From Streptomyces sp. AM 4-1-1 (GTDB lineage Bacteria; Actinomycetota; Actinomycetes; Streptomycetales; Streptomycetaceae): DNA of 64,000 nt. The stretch is taken from positions 6,386,001 to 6,450,000 of the forward strand of contig NZ_CP119145.1 in the NCBI RefSeq assembly GCF_029167625.1, in the 5' to 3' direction. The notes beneath the pieces are model-generated. The model saw only the letters and a program-made list of their open reading frames with translations, did not search any database and was not told the origin of the DNA. Below, piece by piece: positions 18,172 through 26,958 of the stretch (position 1 is the first letter of the stretch; each line of letters starts with the position of its first letter). The position numbers and the translations under genes were made by a program.

Positions 18172-18827
18172 CGGCCCGAGGCCCCTGCCGGTGCGAGTTG
18201 ACCCAGCGCGGATCTGGTGGTGGTGACGACCGCGCAGCGCTCCGCCGCGTAGGTGAGGGCCATCCGGTGGTACTTCTCGGAGAAGTCCGCGACCGCGTCC
18301 GCGGCCAGAAACGGCTGGATGTTGTGGGTGAAGGCATCCACCGAGGTCATCAGCACGCCGACATGGGCGTACACACCGCAGACGATCAGTTGGTCCCGCC
18401 CGTCGGCGCGCATCCGCTCCAGGAGGTCCGACTTGAAGAAGGCGCTGTATCGCCACTTGGTGAAGACCCAGTCATCCGTGCGGGGTTCGAGTGGCGCGAC
18501 CACTCTGCGGTCGTCCGGGGAGACCCGCATACCAGGCCCCCAGAAGTCGCTGAGCAGACCTCGTTCGTGGTCGGTCATGCCGCCGGGCTGCGCGGTGTAG
18601 GCCACCGGCATGCCGAGTTCGGCGCAGCGTTCACGCAACAGCACACAGTTTTCGACGAGTTCGCTACCGGGCGAACCGGCGGACCGGAACGGCCGCAGGA
18701 AGTACCGCTGCATGTCGTGGATCAGCAGGACCGCACGCGACGGGTCGATGATCCAGGGCGCGGTATTTGCGGGTAGCGACTCCTCGGCGGGCATCGGATA
18801 CGGAACGAAGGACGGAAGTCCCCCCAT
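18168..18827 (-). CDS. phzD: PhzD-like isochorismatase-family hydrolase
   Basis: 219 residues of the isochorismatase fold, full length for PhzD/EntB-N. Catalytic features visible are the Asp in [10 protein letters not shown], the Lys in [10 protein letters not shown] and the GVYAHVGVL loop, where PhzD-type enzymes lack the catalytic cysteine of cysteine hydrolases. Expected reaction: removal of pyruvate from 2-amino-2-deoxyisochorismate to give trans-2,3-dihydro-3-hydroxyanthranilate. The ATG at 18827 has GAAGG seven bases upstream. It sits between the SDR gene (109-base gap) and phzE (overlap). Confidence 0.9.
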   Translation of the reverse strand: MGGLPSFVPYPMPAEESLPANTAPWIIDPSRAVLLIHDMQRYFLRPFRSAGSPGSELVENCVLLRERCAELGMPVAYTAQPGGMTDHERGLLSDFWGPGMRVSPDDRRVVAPLEPRTDDWVFTKWRYSAFFKSDLLERMRADGRDQLIVCGVYAHVGVLMTSVDAFTHNIQPFLAADAVADFSEKYHRMALTYAAERCAVVTTTRSALGQLAPAGASGR

Positions 18828-18936
18828 GGTTCAGCCTTCTTTCGGTTGTCGACCTCGGCACGGCCGGCTGCGGACCCTGTGCTGAACGCGCAGGCGGCAC
18901 CGGTTTTCCGTCGGACGCGGACACACGCGCAGGACG

Positions 18937-19707
18937 TCAGGCTCCGAGAGCGGCGCCACCATCGACGGTGAGATCGTGGAGTGTGATGTGCGCGGCCTGG
19001 TCGGACAGTAGGAAGGCGACGGCGTCGGCTACGTCGGAAGGCTGAGCCAGCCGCCCGAGAGGGATGCCCACCCGGTAGGCCGAGGGGACACCGTCGATCG
19101 AGGCACGCTTGCTGCTGTCGCCGTCCCACAAGGAGCTGAGCATCGGCGTGTCGGTTGACCCCGGAGCCACCAGATTGCACCGGATGCCATGGCGGGCGAC
19201 CTCCAGACCGAGGCACTTGGTGAACATCGTTGTGGCCGCCTTGGACGCGGCATACGCCGCCATCTCGGTCCGCGGCGTACCGGCGGAGTTCGACGCCACC
19301 GTCACGACCGCCCCGCAGCGTCGTTCCCTCATACGGCTCACCACGGCGCGGGAGACGTAGAAGACGCCGGTGGTGTTGACCGCGAAGGTGGCGGACCACG
19401 CCTCGTCCGTCAGAGCCGTCGCCTCGCCCGTCCGTAGTACGCCCGCTGCGTTGACGAGTTGGTCCAGCGGTCCGAGTTCCCGCTCCACCGTGTCGACCAT
19501 GAGGTTGACCGCGGCCGACGACGTCACGTCGCAGGGGTACGCGTGAACCTGGAGACTCTCGCCACGGAGTTGGGCGACGACACGGCTGAGCACCTCCGCG
19601 TCCCGGTCCACTGCGGCGACCCTCACTCCACGCTCGGCGAGCGTACGGACGATCGCCGAGCCGATACCGCCGGCCGCTCCGGTGACCAGCGCTGTCATTC
19701 CTCGCAT
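18937..19707 (-). CDS. EntA-like SDR, predicted dihydro-3-hydroxyanthranilate dehydrogenase
   Basis: A 256-residue short-chain dehydrogenase: TGAAGGIGSA NAD-binding motif, NAAG, catalytic Ser in VASNSAG and YAASK. It is closest in pattern to 2,3-dihydro-2,3-dihydroxybenzoate dehydrogenases. With PhzC-, PhzE- and PhzD-like genes in one operon, the likely job is to aromatise dihydro-3-hydroxyanthranilate to 3-hydroxyanthranilate, as in benzoxazole and paulomycin-type pathways. I prefer the ATG at 19707 because GGAG lies six bases before it; an ATG at 19719 would overlap less ideal context. The start follows the DAHP-synthase stop by about 18 bases. Confidence 0.8.
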   Translation of the reverse strand: MRGMTALVTGAAGGIGSAIVRTLAERGVRVAAVDRDAEVLSRVVAQLRGESLQVHAYPCDVTSSAAVNLMVDTVERELGPLDQLVNAAGVLRTGEATALTDEAWSATFAVNTTGVFYVSRAVVSRMRERRCGAVVTVASNSAGTPRTEMAAYAASKAATTMFTKCLGLEVARHGIRCNLVAPGSTDTPMLSSLWDGDSSKRASIDGVPSAYRVGIPLGRLAQPSDVADAVAFLLSDQAAHITLHDLTVDGGAALGA

Positions 19708-19724
19708 CGTTGTCTCCATTCGTG

Positions 19725-20897
19725 TCAGCCGAGCCATGCGGAGGCCACCGAGATGGCCTGGCGCGGATTCAGCCGGGGGTCGCACAGACTCGTGTACTTA
19801 TCGCTGGCCCGAGCCAACTGCCCCTCGTCCCGCACACACTCGGTGACGTTGTCGGGTGTGGTTTCCAGATGGAGGCCCCCTGCGATGCCGCGCCCTTCGT
19901 TGACCGCGTGATGGAACTCCACGACCTCGTGGACGACGGTCTTCACCAGCCGAGTCTTGAGCCCACCGGGGCCGCTGACGGTGTTGCCGTGCATCGGATC
20001 GGACAGCCAGACAACCGGATGGCCCGCATCCCGGACGGCGGCGACCAAGCGCGGTAGACGGGCACGTACCGTGTGCGCGCCCATGCGGCAGATCAGTGTG
20101 AGGCGGCCCTGAAGACGCTTGGGGTCGAGCTTCCTGCAGAGTGCCAGGAGTTCGTCCGCCGTCACGTCAGGACCGATCTTGCAGGCCACCGGATTGGCCA
20201 CAGCGGCCAGCAGTGCGACGTGCGCACCGTTCACCTGACGTGTCCGCTCGCCGATCCACGGCCAGTGGGTCGACGTGAGCGCCAGCCGACCGTCGGGCCG
20301 CCGCCGGATCATTGGCAATTCGTAGTCGAGCAACAGTGCCTCATGACTGGTCCAGACAGGCGAGTCGGCTCGTCGACGGGGGTGCTCGCTGCCCCAGCCG
20401 AGCGCGTGGATCACCTCTCGTGCGCGTCGGTATCCGATCAGCAGACGGTCGGGATCGGGTGTGCGTAACAAGGGGTCGGGCTCCGGAGAGTTGACCATAT
20501 GGCCCCGATACACGGGAAGCTCCACGCCCCCGACCGTCTCGCTGGTGCGGGATCGGGGTTTGGCGTACTGCCCTGCGATCCTTCCCACGCACACAACGGG
20601 CTTCTGCGAATTCATCTTCATGACACCGGCCAGCACTTCGAGCAAGCCGGTCTTACGGGCCACGGTGCCCGGCGTGCATTCGTCCCAGTCCTCGGCACAG
20701 TCGCCGGACTGAATGATCTGCACTCGGCCGGCTGCGGCCTCCGAAAGAAGCGAATGGAGATCGTCGGTTTCGCCGGAGCGGACGAGCGGAGGAAGCGAGG
20801 AGAGTTCCTCCCTGACCTGGGGGAGCCGTACGTGTGCATTCCAGTCCGGTTGCTGTCCCGCTGGCAACGAGTGAAGGAATTCGTGGACGCTGTGCAT
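19725..20897 (-). CDS. phzC: Type II DAHP synthase (PhzC-like)
   Basis: A 390-residue class II 3-deoxy-D-arabino-heptulosonate-7-phosphate synthase, the first shikimate-pathway step (phosphoenolpyruvate plus erythrose 4-phosphate). Diagnostic motifs: GDCAEDWDE (metal-binding Cys), VCVGRIAGQYAKPRS, RMGAH and SDPMHGNT. At about 390 residues it is shorter than the 460-residue housekeeping form, as in phenazine-type clusters, and probably lacks part of the feedback-control region. The ATG at 20897 has GGAGG seven bases upstream. It heads the six-gene minus-strand operon and carries a TTA codon (20468-20466). Confidence 0.9.
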   Translation of the reverse strand: MHSVHEFLHSLPAGQQPDWNAHVRLPQVREELSSLPPLVRSGETDDLHSLLSEAAAGRVQIIQSGDCAEDWDECTPGTVARKTGLLEVLAGVMKMNSQKPVVCVGRIAGQYAKPRSRTSETVGGVELPVYRGHMVNSPEPDPLLRTPDPDRLLIGYRRAREVIHALGWGSEHPRRRADSPVWTSHEALLLDYELPMIRRRPDGRLALTSTHWPWIGERTRQVNGAHVALLAAVANPVACKIGPDVTADELLALCRKLDPKRLQGRLTLICRMGAHTVRARLPRLVAAVRDAGHPVVWLSDPMHGNTVSGPGGLKTRLVKTVVHEVVEFHHAVNEGRGIAGGLHLETTPDNVTECVRDEGQLARASDKYTSLCDPRLNPRQAISVASAWLG

Positions 20898-21207
20898 TTT
20901 TTGACCTCCCGACACGGATCGGTGTGACTCTGGGAAGTGGCTGCCCATCGACTGTGAGGGAAGCATGGGAGAAAAAAGAAGGAACGCGTGAGGACTACGT
21001 CAGATGTGTTTCGCACCTCACGGTATTCCGGTGTGGTGTCATCGACCGGCTGATCAGCATCGGATTCCCCGAGGCGACTTGGCCCTCGTGAGCGACGCGT
21101 CGCCGGAACCTGACGAAGTCACTCCACATGCTTTGGCGGAGCCACGGTTCGTGTGTGAGGGTCTGAGGGCCAACGGCGGTACGGGGACTCTGATGTTCGG
21201 GGGAAGC
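20898..21207. promoter_or_regulatory. Divergent promoter region of the metabolite cluster, with a possible small ORF
   Basis: This 310-base, relatively AT-rich gap lies between the phzC-like operon and the cupin gene. A GTG at 20988 with AAGGA five bases upstream opens a 21-codon frame ending at 21053. The same stretch has an inverted repeat (GTGAGG at 20988, CCTCAC at 21016). If the cupin starts at GTG 21088, the gap shrinks accordingly. No operator can be assigned with certainty. Confidence 0.4.
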
Positions 21208-21663
21208 ATGACCACAGCCAGTACGCGCACGACCCGTCTGTGGGGCCAGGGTTCGGTTCTGACCACGGAACTGACGGCAGCGCAGACGGGTGGTGTCCTC
21301 GGCGTCACCCGCTTCGAGGCGGTCTGTGGTGAGCGTGGGCCTCGCCACGTCCACTCGCTGGAAGACGAGTTGTTCATCGTGGGTGATGGCGAACTGGTGA
21401 TCACGGTTGGTGAACGGACCCAGGGGATATCGGGTGCCGGAGCCTTGTTCCTGCCGCGGGGTGTACCGCACTCCTACGAAGTGTTGAGCCGAACCGCGAC
21501 CTTTCGCGTCGTCACCACTCCAGGAGGCTTCGAGCGCTTCTTCATGGTGGCCGGCTTCCCCGTGGGCGGGGACGAGCAGCCTCCGACCGGTGCACGGTGG
21601 TCAGTTCAGCGCACCAAGGAAGTCGCGGAGCGACTCGGACTCGGGCTGACCTGGTGCGAATGA
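21208..21663 (+). CDS. Cupin-domain protein
   Basis: About 151 residues from the ATG at 21208, which has GGGGGA just upstream; an in-frame GTG at 21088 would add 40 residues. A single cupin barrel is clear: a TGG turn (AQTGGVLGV), metal-binding histidines in RHVHSLEDELF, then FLPRGVPHSYEV and the family's GFERFF. Such proteins are dioxygenases, isomerases or binding proteins for small aromatics. It leads the plus-strand half of the metabolite cluster, 43 bases before the secreted flavin oxidase. The reaction is not predictable. Confidence 0.75.
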   Translation: MTTASTRTTRLWGQGSVLTTELTAAQTGGVLGVTRFEAVCGERGPRHVHSLEDELFIVGDGELVITVGERTQGISGAGALFLPRGVPHSYEVLSRTATFRVVTTPGGFERFFMVAGFPVGGDEQPPTGARWSVQRTKEVAERLGLGLTWCE

Positions 21664-21706
21664 ACCGTCAGGTCCTCACCATCACTCCGGGAAGGCATCG
21701 AAAAAC

Positions 21707-23386
21707 ATGAGCATGATAAGTAGACGCAACGTGCTGGCAAGTGCGGTGGCGGTGGCGGCCACTACTGCGGTCGCGGAGGCGGGACCGTCGTCCGCGTTCG
21801 CGGAGACACCTGCCGCAAACGTCTCCCTCCGACGGCGGTCCCTCCCGAACGTGGTCCTGCCTGATGACGCCAGGTACGGCGACCTGATCGTCGGTAACAA
21901 CGCCCGGTGGCGTGCGCGTCCGGAGTCCGTACACCTCGTGCGTTCCACCAGCGAGGTGGTCCAGGCTGTCCAGGAGGCGGTGGACGGAGACAAACGTTTG
22001 TCGGTGAAGAGCGGCGGCCACTGCTACTGCGACTTCGTGTACAACCCCGAGGTCCATGTCGTCATCGACACATCCACACTCAACGATGTCTCCTATGACG
22101 AGCTGCGCCGTGCCTTCGTGGTAGAGGCCGGAGCGACTCTGCTGAACGCCTACGAGGCGCTCTACAAGGGCTGGGGCGTGACCATACCCGGTGGCATGTG
22201 CTACTCGGTGGGGGCCGGCGGCCACTTCAGCGGTGGGGGATACGGAATGCTGTCGCGCAAGCACGGCCTCTCCATCGACCATCTGTATGCTGTCGAGGTG
22301 GTCGTGGTCGACACCACGGGCAAGGCCAGAGCCGTGGTGGCGACCCGTGACGCCGCTGATCCGAACCGAGACCTGTGGTGGGCACACACCGGCGGCGGCG
22401 GCGGCAACTTCGGTGTGGTGACGCGGTATTGGTTCCGCACCCCGGGGACCGAGCGCCAGGCACCGGCGCGACAGCTCGTCACTCCGCCGAAGGAGGTCCT
22501 GGTGAGTGCGCTCTCGCTGCCTTGGAGCGCACTGGACGAGGACAGCTTCACCGGCATGGTGAGGGCCTTCGGGAACTGGCACGAGCGGAACGCCGCGGTT
22601 GGCTCACCGTACGCCTCCCTCTGCAGCTTCCTGATGATGAACCACAAGTCCAACGGCAGTATCGGCCTGCTCACCCAGATAGATGCCACCGTGCCGGGCG
22701 CGCAGAACCTGCTCGCGTCGTACCTGCGCGATGTTACTGCGGCTCTGGGGCCGGGAGTGGCGCGTCCGATGGCGGGACCCACCGGCGAGTTCGGGCCATT
22801 ACCTGAGCTCTTCACACCGCAGCGGTTGCCTTGGCTGACAGCGGTGAGACTGCTCGGTACCAGCAACCCCACACTCAGTAGCCCGGTCATGCGTGGCGCT
22901 CACAAGTCGGCCTATCTACGCAAGGGATTCACCGACGCGCAGATCGGCTCGATGTACCGCAACCTCGTCCGCGCGGACCACGCGAACCCCTCCTCAATGG
23001 TGGTTCTGCTCTCTTTCGGCGGCCGGATCAACAGCGTTCCCCCTAGTGCCACCGCGTCCGCCCAGCGTGATTCCATATTCAAGGGATTGTTCCAGAGCTT
23101 CTGGGCCGAAGAGCAGCACGACGCCGAGAACATCGCCTGGACCCGGGATGTCTATCGCGAGGTCTTCGCCGCCACGGGAGGTTATCCGGTGCCCGGTACC
23201 GACACGGACGGCTGCTACATCAACTACCCGGATACCGACATCACAGATCCGGCGCAAAACACCTCCGGTGTCCCGTGGCAGGCGCTGTACTACAAGGGCA
23301 ACTACTCCCGGCTCCAGCAGATCAAGGCCATGTACGACCCACGCGACGTGTTCCGGCACGCGCAGTCGATCAGGCTTCCGGAGTGA
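21707..23386 (+). CDS. Secreted bicovalent FAD oxidase (berberine-bridge/AknOx type)
   Basis: A 559-residue flavoprotein oxidase. A twin-arginine signal (SRRNVLASAVAVAA) implies export of the folded, flavin-loaded enzyme. The FAD-binding domain has the histidine in SGGHCYCDF and the cysteine in PGGMCYSVGAGGHFSGGGYG, the pair that binds FAD covalently at two points in AknOx- and BBE-type enzymes. The C-terminal BBE domain ends with YYKGNYSRLQQIKAMYDP. These enzymes use O2 to oxidise sugars or phenols or to form C-C/C-N links, so a final maturation step outside the cell is likely. A TTA codon lies at 22799-22801. The MFS gene follows after 36 bases. Confidence 0.88.
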   Translation: MSMISRRNVLASAVAVAATTAVAEAGPSSAFAETPAANVSLRRRSLPNVVLPDDARYGDLIVGNNARWRARPESVHLVRSTSEVVQAVQEAVDGDKRLSVKSGGHCYCDFVYNPEVHVVIDTSTLNDVSYDELRRAFVVEAGATLLNAYEALYKGWGVTIPGGMCYSVGAGGHFSGGGYGMLSRKHGLSIDHLYAVEVVVVDTTGKARAVVATRDAADPNRDLWWAHTGGGGGNFGVVTRYWFRTPGTERQAPARQLVTPPKEVLVSALSLPWSALDEDSFTGMVRAFGNWHERNAAVGSPYASLCSFLMMNHKSNGSIGLLTQIDATVPGAQNLLASYLRDVTAALGPGVARPMAGPTGEFGPLPELFTPQRLPWLTAVRLLGTSNPTLSSPVMRGAHKSAYLRKGFTDAQIGSMYRNLVRADHANPSSMVVLLSFGGRINSVPPSATASAQRDSIFKGLFQSFWAEEQHDAENIAWTRDVYREVFAATGGYPVPGTDTDGCYINYPDTDITDPAQNTSGVPWQALYYKGNYSRLQQIKAMYDPRDVFRHAQSIRLPE

Positions 23387-23422
23387 TCCGGACCGTCCTG
23401 TTCTCATGAGAAGGCGATAACC

Positions 23423-24871
23423 ATGCAGCCGGACACCGTACCCACCTGGCCCGGACCACGCCAGGGCACCTCCGTGGTCGGGGGTGTAGCTCGGCGGAAT
23501 GCGGCCTTCACCTTGCTGGCATCGGTGCAGTTCGTCCTGATCCTGGCCATGAGTGTGCTCAACGTGGTGCTTCCGGAGATTCAGGAGGATCTCGGCCTGA
23601 CTACCCCGCAACTGGCTCTGCTCAACGCCGCCTACGGGGTGTCGTTCAGCGGACTGCTGCTGCTCGGAGGGAGGTTGGCGGATCTGTACGGCGCCCGCAG
23701 GGCATTCATGGCCGGTACGGCACTGTTCGGTGTCACCTCGGCGGCCGCGGGCCTCGCTCCCGAGGTGTGGACCCTGCTGGCGGCCCGGTTCGGCCAGGGC
23801 GCAGGAGCGGCACTCGCCGTACCGGGGGCGATGGTACTGGTCGGAGTCGTCCATCCGGAACCTGCCAGGCGGGCTCGGGTCATGGCGCTCTGGGGCGGCC
23901 TCGCTGCGTTCGGCGGGACCGCGGGCATGCTGCTGTCCGGCGCCGTTGCGCTCTCGAACTCTTGGCGGTGGGCCTTCGTCGTTCCTGTGGTCGTTGCTGC
24001 CCTGGCCGTCGGCTCGGCGCGCAAGCTACTGCCCGTCGGCCGAGTCGAAGGCGGCGCTGGAGAATTGGACGTCCCCGGAGCGGTGCTCGCGACGGCGTCC
24101 GTCTCGCTCCTCAGCTACGGTCTGGTCCAGACACCTGACCGCGGATGGGTCTCCTGGGCAGCGCTCGTACCACTCTCCCTCGGGGTCGTCCTGCTGATCG
24201 CGTTCGTTCTGGTCGAGCAGCGGGCGCCACGACCGCTCCTGCCGCTCTCCTTTCTGAGGTCACCACACAGGGTTGTTGCGCTGGTGGCGGTGTTTCTCGG
24301 CTCCGCCGGGATCACCAGTCTGTTTTTCCTGCTCTCGCTGTACTTCCAGCAGGTGCGGGAATATTCGGCACCGGAGGCGTCCGCCGCGTTCCTTCCGTTC
24401 GGGGTGGCGCTGGTCATCGCCGGAGTAGGTGTCGGTCGCCTGGTGCACCGCTTCGGCCCGCGCGTCGTCATGCTGGCCGGTCTGGCTCTCGCGGCGCTGG
24501 GGCTCGGGACGTTCGGTGGAATCGGACTGCGGACACCGTACACGGGAGTGGTAGTCGGCCTGTTGTTGTTTGCCGTCGGCGTCGGGTTCTTGTTCGCGGG
24601 CGCGACGGTCTCCGCGATGGCAGACGTGGCACCGGGGCAGGCGGGCATGGCCGGCGCCGTGGTCACCACCGCTCTGGAAGCCGGACCCGCGCTCGGACTG
24701 TCGATGCTGGTCACTCTGGCCGCAGTGCGTACTGGGCACATGGAGGGAGCGGGGCATTCCGTGCCTTCGGCCCTGGCCGCGGGATACGCCCTCGCGTTCA
24801 CCGTTGCCGCTCTGGCCTTCGCCGTCGTCACCGTGGGAGCGGCCGCCCTGCTCCGGGTGAAACGACACTGA
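23423..24871 (+). CDS. MFS exporter of the metabolite cluster
   Basis: A 482-residue major facilitator (EmrB/QacA-like, probably 14 helices). The first helix has VLNVVLPEI and the first cytoplasmic loop has GGRLADLYGARRAF (motif A). Position between the extracellular oxidase and an SDR gene points to export of, and self-resistance to, the cluster's product or its precursor. It is unrelated in detail to the DHA2 exporter at the left end. No TTA codon was noticed. Confidence 0.88.
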   Translation: MQPDTVPTWPGPRQGTSVVGGVARRNAAFTLLASVQFVLILAMSVLNVVLPEIQEDLGLTTPQLALLNAAYGVSFSGLLLLGGRLADLYGARRAFMAGTALFGVTSAAAGLAPEVWTLLAARFGQGAGAALAVPGAMVLVGVVHPEPARRARVMALWGGLAAFGGTAGMLLSGAVALSNSWRWAFVVPVVVAALAVGSARKLLPVGRVEGGAGELDVPGAVLATASVSLLSYGLVQTPDRGWVSWAALVPLSLGVVLLIAFVLVEQRAPRPLLPLSFLRSPHRVVALVAVFLGSAGITSLFFLLSLYFQQVREYSAPEASAAFLPFGVALVIAGVGVGRLVHRFGPRVVMLAGLALAALGLGTFGGIGLRTPYTGVVVGLLLFAVGVGFLFAGATVSAMADVAPGQAGMAGAVVTTALEAGPALGLSMLVTLAAVRTGHMEGAGHSVPSALAAGYALAFTVAALAFAVVTVGAAALLRVKRH

Positions 24872-24918
24872 CGTTCTGTCATGTTGGATAAGAATAAGAA
24901 CTGAGAAGGAATTGCCGA

Positions 24919-25680
24919 ATGACTGATCGCTTCACAGACAAGATCGTGCTGGTCACCGGTGCAGGCGCAGGCATCGGCCGTGCCAGCGCGCAGGCATTCG
25001 CCCGTGAAGGGGCCACCGTCGTGGTTTCCGGTGTCCGGTCCGCGTCGATCACGGAGACCGTGCGACTGATCGAGGAGGACGGCGGCACGGCGAGTGCAGT
25101 GACCGCTGATGTCTCGCGTCCGGAGGACATGATCCGGCTGGTGGAAACGGTGGTCGGACGGCACGGCGGACTCCACGTGGCCCACAACAACGCCGGCATC
25201 TTCCGCAAGCCCGCCGCTGTCGGCGACCTGGATCTGGACGTCTGGAAGGAGGTACTGGACGTGAACCTCACCGGAGTGCTGTTGGCGATGCAGCAGGAGA
25301 TCAACCACATGCGCAACCATGGCGGCGGCGTCATCGTTAACACATCCGCGAACATCGGCTACCCGGGCCGCCGTCCGGGTATGGCTGCCTACGGTGCCTC
25401 CAAGGCCGCAGTGACCACGCTCACGAAGATTGCCGCACTGGACCACATCAAGGACGGCATTCGCGTCAACTGCGTCAGCCCAGGTGCCACAGACACCACC
25501 ATGTCCTTCCGCTCCGGAGAGAGCGTCGAGGACCGCGCCGCCCGTCTGGCGGGCACAGTGCCGATCGGGCGCGTCGGTTCCACGGAGGAGATCGTTTCGG
25601 CGGTGATGTGGCTGGCCTCCGACGAGGCGGCCTTCGTCGTGGGCCATGATCTCGTGGTGGACGGCGGAGTTACCACCTGA
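24919..25680 (+). CDS. Short-chain dehydrogenase/reductase (FabG-like)
   Basis: 253 residues with TGAGAGIGRAS (cofactor), NNAG, the Ser in IVNTSANIG and YGASK (catalytic Tyr/Lys), and a C-terminal DLVVDGGVTT. NAD(P)-dependent. It lies 47 bases after the exporter with AAGGA before the ATG, so it is probably the last gene of the cupin-oxidase-MFS-SDR operon. It probably reduces or oxidises a tailoring intermediate; a general housekeeping role cannot be excluded. Confidence 0.85.
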   Translation: MTDRFTDKIVLVTGAGAGIGRASAQAFAREGATVVVSGVRSASITETVRLIEEDGGTASAVTADVSRPEDMIRLVETVVGRHGGLHVAHNNAGIFRKPAAVGDLDLDVWKEVLDVNLTGVLLAMQQEINHMRNHGGGVIVNTSANIGYPGRRPGMAAYGASKAAVTTLTKIAALDHIKDGIRVNCVSPGATDTTMSFRSGESVEDRAARLAGTVPIGRVGSTEEIVSAVMWLASDEAAFVVGHDLVVDGGVTT

Positions 25681-26008
25681 GGGCATTCCCGTAATCCCTG
25701 GCGGGTCGGCGCACCTTGTCGTATGCGGTGTGCAACGAGGCGGCGGGAGGTCCGTGTATCGGATGTCTCCGGGTGCCCCGACCATGCGGTGAGGTGCCGC
25801 GACTGCCGTCGTGTGCCCGCCGGGGATCGAGGGACAGCCCATGGGGCGTGGCTGTGAGGAGCGGGAGCCGGTCGCGGGTCGCCACGATGCGTGCCCCGGT
25901 TCGGCCGGCCCGGTTGTGGAAGGGTTTCGCGGGGTGTGCGTCAAGGTGAAACGACCCGCGAGGCCCGTCGAGTTTGGTCCGTTCCTGTCCAACCGGCTTC
26001 TTTCCGAG
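25681..26008. other. Convergent intergenic gap, no gene seen
   Basis: 328 bases between the ends of the SDR and methyltransferase genes, which face each other. Several short open frames occur but none has a ribosome site or family resemblance. No strong terminator hairpin stands out. Confidence 0.4.
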
Positions 26009-26725
26009 TCATGTTCCGGCGCTGGCCACGCGGACTTCGAACAGGACGTGTTCAACCGTTTCGTGGCCTTCGCGGTTGCGTTCGCTTCGGACTACCAGTA
26101 GTTCGCGGTCGCAATGCGCGGCGATGCTGTGCAGTAGGCGAATGTCACCGCGGTCGCTGAAGTGGAGCAACACACGGCCGGCGTCGGCCAGTCTCTCGGG
26201 TGCCTGGATCAGGTACATCCGGTGCGCCCGGTATCCCGGGTCCACGTAAGCGCGGTCGTGATCGGACTCGCATGTGTAGTCGTCCGGTGCGTACACGAAG
26301 TTCGAGTGCCAGAAGACGGTGTCGTACCGCTCACCGGTGGGCAGGGCGCTGAACAGGTCACTGCGCACGGCGCATACTCGGTCGGCCACCCCGTGCCGAC
26401 GCGCGTTGACAGCGGTGTTCTCCACAGCTCGCGCGTTGATGTCCACCGCGACCACGTGCTCGCATCCCGCCAGAGCCGCTAGTACGGCGCCGACTCCGGT
26501 GCCGGAGCCGATCTCCAGGAACGAACCGCGCCAGTGCGCCGCGGGGGCCGAGAGTCCCGCGAGACGCATCGCGATCGCGCTTGAGGGTGAGAAGGGCGGT
26601 GCGAAGACGTCGTCCAACAGGTCCCATTCCCTTCCGTCCAAAAGGAAGGTCTTCGGCCGGTCCCGTCTGGTCCGCGACGCCCTGCTGCGTTCCAGTGAAC
26701 GCATATGACTCATCGCCTCGGTCAT
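26009..26725 (-). CDS. SAM-dependent methyltransferase (PrmC/MTS-like fold)
   Basis: 238 residues. The SAM-binding motif I is FLEIGSGTGVGAVLAA, motif II VVAVDINARAVE; the usual NPPY-type motif is replaced by WHSNFVY, so it is not a standard glutamine or nucleobase methylase. GGGAGAG precedes the ATG at 26725. It is transcribed alone towards the SDR gene and away from the PucR-type regulator. It may methylate the cluster's aromatic product; this rests on position alone. Confidence 0.75.
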   Translation of the reverse strand: MTEAMSHMRSLERSRASRTRRDRPKTFLLDGREWDLLDDVFAPPFSPSSAIAMRLAGLSAPAAHWRGSFLEIGSGTGVGAVLAALAGCEHVVAVDINARAVENTAVNARRHGVADRVCAVRSDLFSALPTGERYDTVFWHSNFVYAPDDYTCESDHDRAYVDPGYRAHRMYLIQAPERLADAGRVLLHFSDRGDIRLLHSIAAHCDRELLVVRSERNREGHETVEHVLFEVRVASAGT

Positions 26726-26958
26726 CTTTCCCTCTCTGACCCTCCGCGCGGGGGAGGGGGCACCTAGGTGGAGTCCCCAGCCCCATCCATACGCGTGTCA
26801 TCGAGTCCGTCACAAGGTGAGGCCGTGACACTTTCGGCCGTCGAGGTGGTGGGCTACGGCGCGTTCCGGCAGGTGGCCGGGCGTTGGGACCGTTGTCCGG
26901 ACTATGCTCTCGCGAAATACGACCGACTGATCTTCAATCACACCCGGGGGGTTGGCAC

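Noticed and set aside
14684..20897. A true phenazine cluster
   Set aside because: PhzC/D/E-like genes are present, but no PhzF, PhzA/B or PhzG was found, and an EntA-like dehydrogenase replaces PhzF, which points to 3-hydroxyanthranilate.
24115..26055. 646-codon minus-strand frame across the exporter and SDR genes
   Set aside because: Thr/Arg/Pro-rich antisense translation without motifs; the plus-strand MFS and SDR genes are unambiguous.
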